A DNA stretch of 64,000 bases from Neoroseomonas alkaliterrae (lineage in GTDB: Bacteria > Pseudomonadota > Alphaproteobacteria > Acetobacterales > Acetobacteraceae), in contig NZ_JACIJE010000005.1 in NCBI RefSeq assembly GCF_014199195.1, positions 1-64,000 on the forward strand, given 5' to 3'. The notes beneath the pieces were generated by a model. The model was not told where the DNA came from. It worked only from the letters and a program-made list of their open reading frames with translations, and searched no databases. A program made the position numbers and the translations under genes. Of the stretch, positions 45,161-54,573 are shown piece after piece (the stretch's first letter is position 1; each line of letters begins with the position of its first letter).

Positions 45161-46027
45161 TCAGGCCGTGGCCAGTTTCGCCGGCAGCAGGCGCCGCGTT
45201 TCCTCGAGGATCAGCGCGCGAAGCCTCCCCTGCCCCGGACAGGCCGGGATCGCGGCCACGGCCGCCTCGGCCAGGGTGGCCAGGCGCCGCACCGCGCCAT
45301 CGAGGCCGAACTCGGCCACCGCGCTCGGCCGCCCGAGCGCCTTGTCGCGACCGACCGGCTTGCCGATGGTCGCCTCGTCCTCGACCGCATCTCGCAGGTC
45401 GTCCGCCACCTGGTAGGCCTCGCCGAGGCGGTCACCCAGCATGCGCCAGGCCTCCGGGTCAGGCGCACCGGCCGCCGCCGCGCCGGCCACGGTCGCCGCG
45501 GCGAACAGGGCGCCGGTCTTCTGGCGCTGGTAGTCGGAGAGGTTGACCTCCGGCTCGCACTCCCAGGCCTGGCCCGCGACGATGCCGAAGGGCACCCCGA
45601 CCCCGTCGCCGATCGCCCCGATCACGGGCCCGAGCCGCTCGGGCGCGCAGGGCGCGGCGCGCGCGACGGTCTGGAAGGCCAGCACGATCAGCGCATCGCC
45701 GGCGAGCACGGCGAGCGGCTCGCCGAAGGCCCGATGCACGGAGGCGCGGCCGCGGCGGGTGTCGGCGTCGTCGAAGCAGGGCATGTCGTCATGCACGAGC
45801 GAGGCGCAGTGCAGCAGCTCGATGGACGCCGCCGCGGCGCTGGACAGCCGCGGCCGGTCGTCCCCGCAGGCCATGGCGACCGCGATGCTCAACCGTGGCC
45901 TGATCCGCGCGCCCTTCGGGAACACGGCGTGCCGCATGGCGGCGGCGAGGCGCGGCGGGGCGCCGGAGGCCTCGGCGAGCAGGACGGCGTCGGCCAGCGT
46001 GCTCTCGATGCGGGTCGCGGCATCCAT
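45161..46027 (-). CDS. crtE: geranylgeranyl diphosphate synthase CrtE
   Basis: A 288-residue isoprenyl diphosphate synthase supplying GGPP for carotenoids and the bacteriochlorophyll tail. The first Asp-rich motif is LVHDDMPCFDDADTRRGRAS near 77-96 and the second is YQVADDLRDAVEDE near 214. QKTGALFAAATVAGA lies between them. The ATG follows AGGAGAG. It begins crtEF and has its own PpsR box 63 bp upstream at the bchJ stop codon. Confidence 0.94.
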   Translation of the reverse strand: MDAATRIESTLADAVLLAEASGAPPRLAAAMRHAVFPKGARIRPRLSIAVAMACGDDRPRLSSAAAASIELLHCASLVHDDMPCFDDADTRRGRASVHRAFGEPLAVLAGDALIVLAFQTVARAAPCAPERLGPVIGAIGDGVGVPFGIVAGQAWECEPEVNLSDYQRQKTGALFAAATVAGAAAAGAPDPEAWRMLGDRLGEAYQVADDLRDAVEDEATIGKPVGRDKALGRPSAVAEFGLDGAVRRLATLAEAAVAAIPACPGQGRLRALILEETRRLLPAKLATA

Positions 46028-46089
46028 GGGAGGCTCTCCTTCCGGCGCCTGCGCCGGCGTGGACTGTCACGCCAACGAGCGACCAAAAC

Positions 46090-46107
46090 TGTCAGTCATT
46101 CTTGACA
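46090..46107 (-). promoter_or_regulatory. PpsR/CrtJ-type operator of crtE, spanning the bchJ stop codon
   Basis: TGTCAGTCATTCTTGACA is a full TGTCA-N8-TGACA match. On the minus strand the TGA of its TGACA half is the bchJ stop codon. CTGACA also serves as a candidate -35. A lone TGTCA half-site at 46065-46069 lies 25 bp further towards crtE. The box begins 63 bp from the crtE start position, as at bchE. Confidence 0.85.
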
Positions 46108-46718
46108 GTCGAGTCAAACGCTTTCGGGGAGGTCCAGAAAAGGTCGAACAGGAGGACGGGGCCGTCCGCCGAGACCGAAGCGCGCGCTCCCACCCGGGCC
46201 GATGCGCCTGTCAGGGCCTGGAAGAGTCCCTCGAAGGTGGCGGCAAGATAGGCGCGCGCGGCATCGGCGGACCCGCCGCGCAGGAGCGCCCCGCCACGCA
46301 GCGCGAAGCGCGGCGCGGCCCCGCCCAGAACCTCGAAGCGGCCACTGCCGGCGAAGGTCCAGGCGTGCCGCGCCATGGCGGCGAGCAGGATCCGCGTGGC
46401 GATCCGGCGCGGCAGCACGGGCAGCGCCACGCGCATGATGCACGGAATGCGATGCGCCAGGAGGTAGCCGGCGGTGCGCCGCCCGGCATCGGCGGCAATC
46501 CGCCGCGCCTCGTCCGCCGGAAGCAGGCATCGCATGGCGCCATGCAGCGCGGCGACCGTCTCTTCCGGCACCATCCGCTCGGGCGGGTGCTCCAGCAGGT
46601 CCGCGAGGCCGGCCCTGGCGAAGACATCCCGCGCACGGACCGGGCCGCGCCGCGCCTCCAGCGCCTCGGCGAGGCGCGTGACCGCGTTCGGGCCGATCCG
46701 CGCGGCCTCGCCGGCCAT
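46092..46718 (-). CDS. bchJ: bacteriochlorophyll biosynthesis protein BchJ (V4R domain)
   Basis: A 208-residue protein once named 4-vinyl reductase and now thought to assist substrate handling early in the pathway. GPNAVTRLAEALEARRGPVR is the N-terminal part, and the 4-vinyl-reductase (V4R) domain covers roughly 70-185. The start at 46718 overlaps the bchE stop as TGATG. The last codons (STVKND stop) encode the PpsR palindrome of the crtE promoter. Confidence 0.88.
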   Translation of the reverse strand: MAGEAARIGPNAVTRLAEALEARRGPVRARDVFARAGLADLLEHPPERMVPEETVAALHGAMRCLLPADEARRIAADAGRRTAGYLLAHRIPCIMRVALPVLPRRIATRILLAAMARHAWTFAGSGRFEVLGGAAPRFALRGGALLRGGSADAARAYLAATFEGLFQALTGASARVGARASVSADGPVLLFDLFWTSPKAFDSTVKND

Positions 46719-48391
46719 CAGGGGCGAGGGGCGGGAGCCGCGGCGCTCGCGGCCCGCGGGGCGGCGGGGGCGACGAGGGCATCCATCTCGGCATCGCCGA
46801 GCTGATCCTGCCCGCCGCCGCAGGCGCGGATCTCGGCATTCGCCGCAGGCAGCTTCACCTTGGGGCGATGCATGGTCTTCCACATCGCGTTGTGCGGCGC
46901 GCGCGCGGCCTCGGCCGTGAGGGTGCGCGATTCGTCGAAGTGGAAACCCACCTTCCTCTTCGACTGCGGCCCCCAGTAGCCGACCTTGCCGAGATCGTAG
47001 AAGGTCCGCTGGAAGCCCGACTTCGCGAAGGCCCAGAGGCAGCCCAGCATGTAGTTCCGCTTCACCTTGTCGCGGATCCAGAGGTAGCCCAGGAAGGTCT
47101 TGCGCAGGTAGAAGCGCCGGTAATTGTGCATGGTGCGGTCGAGCAGCGTGGCCCGGTCCATCGCATCCGGCTTCATGATCGGCGTCACGAAATTGTACTT
47201 CGAGAAGTCAAAGACCTCGACCTTGTCGCCCAGTTCCTTGAACAGGTCGTTGAAGGGCCAGGGCGTGTACATGGCCCAGTTCGCCATGTCCGGGTCCCAG
47301 TCGAGGGCCATGCGGTAGGTTTCCTCGAGCGTCTCGACCGTCTCGTTCTCCAGGCCGACGATGAACTGCGCCTCGGCCACGATGCCGTTGGCGCGCAGCA
47401 GCTGGATCGCCTTCTTGTTCTGCGCGACCGTGGTCTCCTTGTTGAAGCGATCGAGCTTGAGCTGCGCCGCCGCCTCGGTGCCCAGCGAGACGTGGATCAG
47501 CCCGGCCTTGCGGTAGAGCGGCAGCAGCGCCTCGTCGCGCAGGATGTCGGTGACGCGCGTGTTGATGCCCCAGAGCACCGGCAGGTTGCGCTCGATCAGC
47601 GCCTCGCAGAACTCGACGAACTTCTTCTTGTGGATGGTCGGTTCCTCATCCGCCAGGATGAAGAAGCCCACGCCGTGGTTGCGCACCAGGTCCTCGATCT
47701 CGTCCACCACCTTGCGCGGGTCGCGCACCCTGTAGTCGCGCCAGAACTTCCACTGGGAGCAGAAGGAACAGGTGAAGGGGCAGCCGCGCGCGAGGTTCGG
47801 GATCGCGACCTTCGTGTTCATCGGGATGTAGGTGTAGTTCGACCGGTCGAGGATCGCCCAGTCCGCGACGATCCGGTCCACATCCTTGATCGGCGGGCAG
47901 GCGGGCGTGGCCACCACCTTGCCGTCCTCGAGGAAGGCGATGCCCTTGACCGAGGCGCGCTCGGCCGGCCAGCGGCCCTCGGCCACGCAGCGGAGGAGGT
48001 CGGTGAAGACCTGCTCCCCCTCCCCTCGCACCACGCAGTCGATCCAGGGCGCCTCGGCCAGCACCTGGGGATACATGAAGGTGCCGTGGATCCCGCCGAG
48101 CACCGTCACCGCATCGGGGCAGGTCTCCCGTGCGATCCGCAGCACCGCTTCGGCCTCGTAGATCGCGGGGGTGATGGCGGTGCAGCCGATCACGTCGGGC
48201 GCAAGCGCCGCGAAGCGGTCGCGGAGCTGCTCGGGCGTGAGGTGCCCGGTCATCGCGTCGATGAAGGTGATGTCCGTGAAGCCTTCGGCCTTCAGCCAGC
48301 CGGACAGATAGGCGACCCAGGCCGGCGGCCAGTTGCCGGCGATCTCGGCGCCGCCGGAATGGTAGTTCGGGTGGACGAGGACGATGCGCAT
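46718..48391 (-). CDS. bchE: anaerobic Mg-protoporphyrin IX monomethyl ester cyclase BchE
   Basis: A 557-residue B12-binding radical SAM enzyme forming ring E without O2. [20 protein letters not shown] starts the cobalamin-binding domain. The radical SAM cluster is CPFTCSFC with Cys204, Cys208 and Cys211. [20 protein letters not shown] and [18 protein letters not shown] are typical SAM-barrel segments. The C-terminal region ends in a Pro/Ala-rich tail. It coexists with acsF, so ring E can be closed with or without oxygen. It has its own PpsR-box promoter region. Confidence 0.96.
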   Translation of the reverse strand: MRIVLVHPNYHSGGAEIAGNWPPAWVAYLSGWLKAEGFTDITFIDAMTGHLTPEQLRDRFAALAPDVIGCTAITPAIYEAEAVLRIARETCPDAVTVLGGIHGTFMYPQVLAEAPWIDCVVRGEGEQVFTDLLRCVAEGRWPAERASVKGIAFLEDGKVVATPACPPIKDVDRIVADWAILDRSNYTYIPMNTKVAIPNLARGCPFTCSFCSQWKFWRDYRVRDPRKVVDEIEDLVRNHGVGFFILADEEPTIHKKKFVEFCEALIERNLPVLWGINTRVTDILRDEALLPLYRKAGLIHVSLGTEAAAQLKLDRFNKETTVAQNKKAIQLLRANGIVAEAQFIVGLENETVETLEETYRMALDWDPDMANWAMYTPWPFNDLFKELGDKVEVFDFSKYNFVTPIMKPDAMDRATLLDRTMHNYRRFYLRKTFLGYLWIRDKVKRNYMLGCLWAFAKSGFQRTFYDLGKVGYWGPQSKRKVGFHFDESRTLTAEAARAPHNAMWKTMHRPKVKLPAANAEIRACGGGQDQLGDAEMDALVAPAAPRAASAAAPAPRP

Positions 48392-48453
48392 GGAACCCCT
48401 CCCGCCGCAGCCTGAGCAGGCTGACTCGCGCGAGGGTTGTCCGCTTTGCGCTC

Positions 48454-48471
48454 TGTCAATTTACATTGACA
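48454..48471 (-). promoter_or_regulatory. PpsR/CrtJ-type operator of bchE, spanning the crtB stop codon
   Basis: TGTCAATTTACATTGACA is a perfect TGTCA-N8-TGACA palindrome. On the minus strand its second half contains the crtB stop TGA, and TTGACA is a consensus -35. It begins 63 bp from the bchE start position, identical to the crtE box geometry. No convincing -10 was found. Confidence 0.87.
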
Positions 48472-49523
48472 GTCACGAAGCGCCCGGGATCGGCGGACCG
48501 GCCGGCCGAGGCATGCTCCCTGTCCAGCCGGTCCATGAGTTCCAGCGCCCAGACCAGGCGCTGCCCCCAGCCGCGGGGGATCGGGCCCTCGGGCGGCGGC
48601 GCCGCGGCGACGGCCGCGACCAGATAGGCAGCGGCCTCGCAGGGCGGCGCGCCGGCAGCGCCCCGGATCCCCGCCAGCGCCCCGGCGGCGCGGGCGAGCA
48701 GCACCGCCTTGCGCCAGCCCGGCACCACGGCGCGGCGGCTCACGGAATCGAGGCCGTTGCGCTCGAGTTCGCGCCCGATCTCGGCATAGATGACCCGCGC
48801 GGCCCGGATGCCGGGGCGGCAGTCCCGCGGCAGCAGGGCGATGCCCGCATCCGCGCGCGCATAGTGGTGATCCGCCGCGGCGAGCAGGCGCGCCACCAGC
48901 CCCGCGACGGCGGGCGAGAAGACCGGCGCGGACAGGAAGGCCGCGGGCTCGATCCCCGCCTCGCGCATCCACTCGAGCGGCAGGTAGATGCGGCCGGCGC
49001 GCGCATCCTCGCCCAGGTCGCGGGCGATGTTGGTCAACTGCATCGCGATGCCGAGGTCGCAGGCGCGCGCGATGGCGTTCCTGTCCCGCACGCCCATCAG
49101 CAGCGTCATCATCGCCCCGACCGTGCCGGCGACCCGCGTCGCATAGGCCTCGAGGCCCGCGAGATCGTCATAGCGCCGGCCGGCCGCATCCCAGGCCAGG
49201 CCCTCGAGCAGCGCGGCGGGCAGGGCGCGCGGGATGCCGAACTGCGCGACGACCGCCGCGAAGGCCCGGTCCACCGGGTCGTCCGCCGGATCGCCGGCAT
49301 AGGCCCTGTCGAGGCGCAGCGTCAGCCCGTCGAGCGCCTCGCGCCGGCCGCCGCCGAGGTCGATCTCGTCGTCGGCCACACGGCAGAAGGCGTAAAGCGC
49401 CGTCGCGGGTGCCGCGATACGCCGCGGCAGCAGCAGGGAGGCGGCGTGGAAGGAGCGCGAGCCGCCGGCCAGCAGCCTGCGGCAATGCTCGAGGTCGCCG
49501 TCGGCGATGATGAACCCGCTCAT
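48456..49523 (-). CDS. crtB: phytoene synthase CrtB
   Basis: A 355-residue enzyme condensing two GGPP to phytoene. The first Asp-rich motif is [12 protein letters not shown] near 44. [13 protein letters not shown] is near 133, and the second motif lies in [20 protein letters not shown] near 168. The C-terminal 55 residues extend past the usual end and finish in the PpsR palindrome (VTVNVN stop). The ATG overlaps the DUF3422 gene stop (ATGA). Confidence 0.95.
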   Translation of the reverse strand: MSGFIIADGDLEHCRRLLAGGSRSFHAASLLLPRRIAAPATALYAFCRVADDEIDLGGGRREALDGLTLRLDRAYAGDPADDPVDRAFAAVVAQFGIPRALPAALLEGLAWDAAGRRYDDLAGLEAYATRVAGTVGAMMTLLMGVRDRNAIARACDLGIAMQLTNIARDLGEDARAGRIYLPLEWMREAGIEPAAFLSAPVFSPAVAGLVARLLAAADHHYARADAGIALLPRDCRPGIRAARVIYAEIGRELERNGLDSVSRRAVVPGWRKAVLLARAAGALAGIRGAAGAPPCEAAAYLVAAVAAAPPPEGPIPRGWGQRLVWALELMDRLDREHASAGRSADPGRFVTVNVN

Positions 49524-50821
49524 GGCTCCTCGCGCTCCATGCGCCGGCGCACGCGGCGCGTTGCCAGGAAGACCAGGATCGCGACCAGCGGCACGGCGAG
49601 CCCGGTGATGGCCTCGGCCCCCAGCGGGAATTGCGGCCCGACGAACGCCTTGGCCGCGTAACCGATCAGGCCGACCACGTAGTAGGTGATCGCCGCGACC
49701 GAGAGCCCCTCCACCGTCTGCTGCAGACGCAGCTGCAGCCTCGCGCGGCGATCCATCGAGGCGAGCAGCGCCTGGTTCTGCCTCTCGCGCGTCAGGTCCA
49801 CGCGCGTCGAGAGCAGTTGCGTCGCGCGCGCGACGCGCTGGGAGAGCATCTCCTGCCGCCGCGCGACATCGCGCACCGTGTTCATCGCCGGCGCGAGTCG
49901 GCGTTCGGTGAACTCGCGGATCGTCTGCAGCCCCTCGATCCGCCCTTCGCGCAGGTCCTCGATGCGGCGCTGCACGATCTCGTAATAGGCGGCGGCCGCG
50001 CTGAAGCGGTAGCGGTTGCGCGCCTCGCCCGTCTCGATCTCGGCGGCCAGCCGCGTCAGCCGGTCGAGCAGCACGGGCTCGTCGTTCTCGCCGCAGGTGA
50101 TCAGCGCATCGGTGACCGCGGCGAGCTCGCGCTCGTGGCGGCCGAGCACCGGCGAGAGGTCGCGCGCCACGGGCAGCGCCAGCAGCGCCATGATGCGGTA
50201 GGTGTCGATCTCGAGCAGGCGCTGGACGATCCGCCCGGCCTGCCGCTGGCCGGTGCCGCGGTCGAGCAGCAGGAAGCGGCTGAACCCGTCCCCGTGGATG
50301 CGGAAATCCGTGATCGCGGTCGCGCGCCCGCCGCTGACCTCGGCGCCGATCAGATGGTTCCCGCCGAAGCATCGCGCCGCGATCGCCGCGAGGTCGAGGG
50401 CCTTCCCCTCATCCGGGACCAGCGCCGCATGGGCGGCGACGATCACGGTGCCGGGCAGCGCGGCCACCCAGTCCGCCGGCACCGCGTCGATCGCGGTGGT
50501 GGCGAAGGGATCGGCGCCGACGCCGGGCACGATCACCATGAAGCGGCTGAACTCGGTATGCCGTTCCCATTTCAGCCGGAAGGCACCGAGGTCGGTGCTG
50601 TAGTGGCTGCTGCCGGGCGCGGGCTCCGGCCCGCCGACGCGGCGCACGAGGTCGCGTAGGGAATCGAGCGTCTGCTCGCGCGGCGCGCCCTCGGGCGGCA
50701 CCAGGGCGAGGTAGGAGATCGAGGCCGGCGGGCTCAACGCCTCGGGCGGGCGGGCGTGCACCTCGTCGTTCAGCTCGACGCGCTGCGGATGCCAGGCCGG
50801 CAGGTGGAAGCGCGCGCTCAT
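49520..50821 (-). CDS. DUF3422 family membrane-anchored protein in the photosynthesis operon
   Basis: A 433-residue protein. HPQRVELNDEVHARPPEALS is the family's N-terminal signature. RHTEFSRFMVIVPG is near 92 and the helical, probably coiled, middle includes RRIEDLREGRIEGLQTIREF near 288. Two hydrophobic segments at the C-terminus (LSVAAITYYVVGLIGYA and ITGLAVPLVAILVFL) anchor it with most of the chain soluble. Function is unknown. It overlaps both bchO and crtB by 4 bp and so is made together with pigment enzymes. Confidence 0.85.
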   Translation of the reverse strand: MSARFHLPAWHPQRVELNDEVHARPPEALSPPASISYLALVPPEGAPREQTLDSLRDLVRRVGGPEPAPGSSHYSTDLGAFRLKWERHTEFSRFMVIVPGVGADPFATTAIDAVPADWVAALPGTVIVAAHAALVPDEGKALDLAAIAARCFGGNHLIGAEVSGGRATAITDFRIHGDGFSRFLLLDRGTGQRQAGRIVQRLLEIDTYRIMALLALPVARDLSPVLGRHERELAAVTDALITCGENDEPVLLDRLTRLAAEIETGEARNRYRFSAAAAYYEIVQRRIEDLREGRIEGLQTIREFTERRLAPAMNTVRDVARRQEMLSQRVARATQLLSTRVDLTRERQNQALLASMDRRARLQLRLQQTVEGLSVAAITYYVVGLIGYAAKAFVGPQFPLGAEAITGLAVPLVAILVFLATRRVRRRMEREEP

Positions 50822-51702
50822 GCCGCGGCCACCTCCGGGTGCAGCGCGCGCCGCAGCAGGTCCAGCACCAGGTCGGGCCGCTCCTCATGCATGAGATGGC
50901 CGAGGCGCGGCAGCGTCTCGACGCGCGCCCGCGGCGCGATCCGCGCGATGCGCCGCGCCTGAGCGGGCGCGATGGTGCGATCCCCCTCCCCCACGGCGAG
51001 GACGAGATCCGTCGCGAGGCGCGGCAGATCCTGCATAAGCGGCCGCAGATCCCAGTCGGCCATCATGCGCAGCGCGCCCGCCAGGTGACCCGACCGGCGG
51101 AACAGCCGCGCATAGAGGTCCACGCCGCGGGCGTCGATCCGCGAGCCGGTGTCGCGCAGGAGCCGCTCGGCGACCGCGCGGTCCGCCGCCCTCCAGGCGA
51201 AGAGTCGGGGCACGAAGGGCAGGCCGACCAGCAACCGTGCGGCGCGGGTGAAGAAGGCCGCATGTTCCTCCCCGAGTGGCGTCAGCGCCCCATTCAGGCT
51301 GACGATGACGCGCGGCGCAACCAGCCCATCCAGCGCCAAGCGGATCGCGATCGCCGCCCCCGCCGAATGGCCGACCAGCATCACGGGATGGGCGTCCAGC
51401 TGCGCGACCAGCGCGCCGACCAGCCGCGCCATGCCCGGCAAGGTGAGGCCGCCCTCGCGCGGCATCGCGGTGAAGCCGTGACCCGGCAGGTCCGGCGCGA
51501 TGACCCGCGCGTCCCGCGCCAGGGCGGGCAGGATGTCGCGCCATGAATGCGTCGCCGCGGCGGTCCCGTGCAGCAGCAACACCGCCGGCCCATGGCCCGC
51601 CACCTGGACATGCCAGTCGAGCCCGCCCGCCCGCAGGAAGCGGCTGTGCTCGCGGTTCGGCCAGTCGCGGCCATCCGTCCGCCAGTCGGGCCGGTCGGTC
51701 AT
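50818..51702 (-). CDS. bchO: alpha/beta hydrolase BchO (Mg-chelatase-associated)
   Basis: A 294-residue alpha/beta-fold protein. LLLHGTAAATHSWRDILPAL is the oxyanion region, the nucleophile elbow is LVGHSAGAAIAIRLAL near 119, and LGHLMHEERPDLV holds the C-terminal His. BchO follows bchI and bchD in most phototrophic Proteobacteria and is thought to aid Mg-chelation, though its reaction is not settled. It lies 1 bp after bchD and overlaps the DUF3422 gene. Confidence 0.93.
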   Translation of the reverse strand: MTDRPDWRTDGRDWPNREHSRFLRAGGLDWHVQVAGHGPAVLLLHGTAAATHSWRDILPALARDARVIAPDLPGHGFTAMPREGGLTLPGMARLVGALVAQLDAHPVMLVGHSAGAAIAIRLALDGLVAPRVIVSLNGALTPLGEEHAAFFTRAARLLVGLPFVPRLFAWRAADRAVAERLLRDTGSRIDARGVDLYARLFRRSGHLAGALRMMADWDLRPLMQDLPRLATDLVLAVGEGDRTIAPAQARRIARIAPRARVETLPRLGHLMHEERPDLVLDLLRRALHPEVAAA

Positions 51703-51703
51703 G

Positions 51704-53458
51704 TCAGCCCGCCGCATCGCGCACGGCCCCGGACAGCCGAGCCGCATCCGCGAAGGGCAAGGGCAGGTAGCGGGCGCCCATGGCCGCGGCGAGGTCCCGC
51801 CCGAAGGGTTGCGGCCTGGGCGCGGTGTCCACCAGCAGGCTCGGCACCGCCGAGGCGCGCAGCGGCCGGGCGGCGGCGAGCGCATCCGCCTCCGCCCGCG
51901 CGCGGCCGCCGCTACCGTCGCGGGCCACATTGGCGCGCCCGTCTGTCAGCAGCACGATGAGCGGCGTGCGACCTGCCCGGCGGCAGGCGTGGGCGAGCGC
52001 CTGCGCGGCGTCGAGCCCCGCCGCGAGCGGCGTGCCCCCGCCACCCGGCAGGCCCGCGAGGCACCGCTTCGCGCGCACCAGCGAGGCGGTGGGCGGCAGC
52101 AACACCTCGGCACCCCGGCCACGGAAGCCGATCAGCGCGACCCGATCCCGCCGCACATAGCAATCGGCGAGCAGCATCTCGACCGCGCCCTTCGCCTCGG
52201 CGAGACGGTGCAGCGCCGCCGAGCCCGAGGCATCCACGACGAAGATGGCGACGGTCTGCTGCGGCGCCTCGAAGCGGCGCAGCCGGATATCGGAGGGCTG
52301 GATGCGCAGTCGGGGCCCGTGCGGGCGCGCCTCGCGGCGCAGCCTTTGCCAAGGCGCGGCCGCGCGCAGCGTCTCGACGAGCGCGATCCGCGCGCCGCTT
52401 CGCAAGGGCCCCGGGCGCGTCCCGGCCGGGCGGCCGCGCAGCGGCGCGGCCTTGCGCAGGCCCGCGCGGCCATCCGGCGCGCCGCTGCGCGCAGCCGCGC
52501 GCATCCCGGCGCTGAGACCGGCGAGCAGCCGCGCCGGCAGAGCGGCGGCGGCGGCCGCGATCACGCGATCCGCCAGCGTGTCGTCCGCGGCCGCCGATGG
52601 ACGCGATTCCGGGTCCGACTCCGGCATGTCCTCGGGTGGCTGCGGGGCCTCGCTTGGCGGCTCCGATGCGGGCAGCATCGTCGCGCGCGGAGCCAGCACG
52701 AGGCGCGCCGCCAGCGTCGCGTCCTCGGGCATCACCGCCGCCCGCCCCGCCAGCGCAGCCGCGGCGACGGCCGCCCGGAGCGCGAGGATCGGCGCGCGCA
52801 GCGAGGCGATGCCGAGCGCAAGCGCCGCCGCGCAGAGCGCATGCGCGGCCTCGGGCGGAACCTCGATGCCGGCGAGGCGCGCGCGCGCCTCGGCGATGCG
52901 CGCGCAAGGCCCGGCAGGCAGCAGAACCGGCGAGAGGTGGAAGGCGAGACGCTCCGCGAGCGCCGGCGCGATCGCCTCCTCCTCCTCTCCTTCATCGAGC
53001 GCGACCAGCGTGAAACGGGCGGGAGAACACCGCGCGAGGCCGTCGCGCTCGAGGTGGACCATTCGCGCATCCATTACGGCGGCCAGGCGCGAGGCCAAGG
53101 CGGGCGCGGCGCGTTCGGCGGAGGAAAGCAGCAGGATGCCGCCATCGGCCTCCGCGAGAAGCCCACGATCCGCCACGGGCCTGCCGGCGGCGAGTGTCGC
53201 AGCGAGGTCGAGGCCACCCAGCAGGCGATCATCGGTGACCTGGTGCGGCATCCGCCGCCAGGGCGTGCCTTCGGGCAGCAGGTTGCGAAAGGCGGCAAGC
53301 CAGGACTCGCGCTCCGGGCCCGGACCGCCGCGCAGGACCGCGCCGCCAAGACCCAGCGGGTCCACGGCGAGAAGCATGGCCGCCGCGCGCTGGTCCGCCA
53401 CCACGCCCTGTTCCGGCGCGGTGCGCGGCGATGCGCGCCCGTCGCCGGCCGCGATCAT
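51704..53458 (-). CDS. bchD: magnesium chelatase subunit D
   Basis: A 584-residue AAA-like platform subunit. A degenerate N-terminal AAA part lacks an intact Walker A. An acidic/Pro-rich linker follows near 290-320 (PPSEAPQPPEDMPESDPESR). The C-terminal VWA integrin I domain carries the MIDAS motif DASGS at 409-413 and LLTDGRANV near 503. It forms the ID complex with BchI that drives Mg insertion by BchH. The start ATG overlaps the bchI stop by 4 bp. Confidence 0.95.
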   Translation of the reverse strand: MIAAGDGRASPRTAPEQGVVADQRAAAMLLAVDPLGLGGAVLRGGPGPERESWLAAFRNLLPEGTPWRRMPHQVTDDRLLGGLDLAATLAAGRPVADRGLLAEADGGILLLSSAERAAPALASRLAAVMDARMVHLERDGLARCSPARFTLVALDEGEEEEAIAPALAERLAFHLSPVLLPAGPCARIAEARARLAGIEVPPEAAHALCAAALALGIASLRAPILALRAAVAAAALAGRAAVMPEDATLAARLVLAPRATMLPASEPPSEAPQPPEDMPESDPESRPSAAADDTLADRVIAAAAAALPARLLAGLSAGMRAAARSGAPDGRAGLRKAAPLRGRPAGTRPGPLRSGARIALVETLRAAAPWQRLRREARPHGPRLRIQPSDIRLRRFEAPQQTVAIFVVDASGSAALHRLAEAKGAVEMLLADCYVRRDRVALIGFRGRGAEVLLPPTASLVRAKRCLAGLPGGGGTPLAAGLDAAQALAHACRRAGRTPLIVLLTDGRANVARDGSGGRARAEADALAAARPLRASAVPSLLVDTAPRPQPFGRDLAAAMGARYLPLPFADAARLSGAVRDAAG

Positions 53459-54573
53459 GGCCCGAACAATTCGGCCAGCGCGCGCTCGACGCGCGTGGTG
53501 GAGGAGGTCTCGTCGAGCACGTTGCGCCGCAAGCGGTGCCGCAGGGCGGCGGTGGCGACGGCGCGGATCTCCGCATCGCCGACGCTGCGCCGCCCCTCCA
53601 GGGCCGCATGGGCGCGGGCGGCGCGGATCAGGGTGAGTTCGCCGCGCAGGCCATCGGTGCCCAAGGCGATGCAGAGCGAGGCCGCGCGTTCGAGCGCCGC
53701 ATCGGGCACGGCGACATCCGGCAGGCGCCTGCGTGCGGCGATGATCCGGCGACGAAGCCGCGCCTGCGCATCCTCCCACGCCGCGCAGAAGCCGGCCGGA
53801 TCGCGGTCATAGGCATCGCGGCGCCGGATGACCTCGACGCGCGCGCCGATGTCGCCGGGCGTGCGGATCTCGACGCAGAGGCCGAACCGGTCGAGAAGCT
53901 GCGGGCGAAGCTCGCCCTCTTCGGGATTGCCGCTGCCCACCAGCACGAAGCGCGCGGGATGGCGGATGGAGATCCCCTCGCGCTCGACCAGGTTCTCGCC
54001 CGACGCCGCGACGTCGAGCAGGAGATCCACGAGATGATCCTCGAGCAGGTTCACCTCGTCGATATAGAGGAAGCCGCGATGCGCACGCGCGAGCAGGCCC
54101 GGCTCGAAGGCCTTCACCCCCTCGGCGAGCGCGCGCTCGATGTCGAGTGCGCCGGCGACGCGATCCTCGGTCGCGCCGAGCGGCAGGTCCACCACCGGCA
54201 CCGGCACCTCGACCGCCTGCAGCCGCGACCGGCCGCGGCACTCCGCACAGAGCGCTGCCGCGTCGGCGGGATCGCAGCCGAAGCGACAATCCTTCACCGC
54301 CTTCATCGCCGGCAACAGCGCGGCCAGGGCGCGCACCGCCGTGGACTTGCCGGTGCCGCGGTCCCCGAGCACCAGGACACCCCCGACCGTCCCATCCACC
54401 GCAGCGATGAGCAGGGCGCGCAGCATCTCCTCCTGGCAGACGATGGCCGAGAAGGGATAGGGCGGCCGCGACACCGGAGGCGGCGGCGCGTGCGTGGCTG
54501 CCCTGCGGCGCGCAGGAGGCACGGCGGGTGCCTCACCCTCCTCCGGCTGCTGCAGGGGCGCCATGTGGTCCAT
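53455..54573 (-). CDS. bchI: magnesium chelatase ATPase subunit I
   Basis: A 372-residue AAA+ ATPase. Walker A is LGDRGTGKSTAVRAL near 69, the Cys-containing insert CRFGCDPADAAALCAEC follows near 97, and Walker B FLYIDEVNLLEDHL is near 164. LVGSGNPEEGELRPQLLDRF is sensor 1 and GLRGELTLIRAARA is in the lid. The ATG at 54573 overlaps the hemA stop as TGATG. A second ATG three codons on is possible. An N-terminal Pro/Ala tail of about 40 residues precedes the core. Confidence 0.96.
   Translation of the reverse strand: MDHMAPLQQPEEGEAPAVPPARRRAATHAPPPPVSRPPYPFSAIVCQEEMLRALLIAAVDGTVGGVLVLGDRGTGKSTAVRALAALLPAMKAVKDCRFGCDPADAAALCAECRGRSRLQAVEVPVPVVDLPLGATEDRVAGALDIERALAEGVKAFEPGLLARAHRGFLYIDEVNLLEDHLVDLLLDVAASGENLVEREGISIRHPARFVLVGSGNPEEGELRPQLLDRFGLCVEIRTPGDIGARVEVIRRRDAYDRDPAGFCAAWEDAQARLRRRIIAARRRLPDVAVPDAALERAASLCIALGTDGLRGELTLIRAARAHAALEGRRSVGDAEIRAVATAALRHRLRRNVLDETSSTTRVERALAELFGP

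Noticed and set aside
46065-46086. A second complete PpsR box upstream of crtE
   Set aside because: Only one TGTCA half-site is present. The partner position reads AGCGA, not TGACA.
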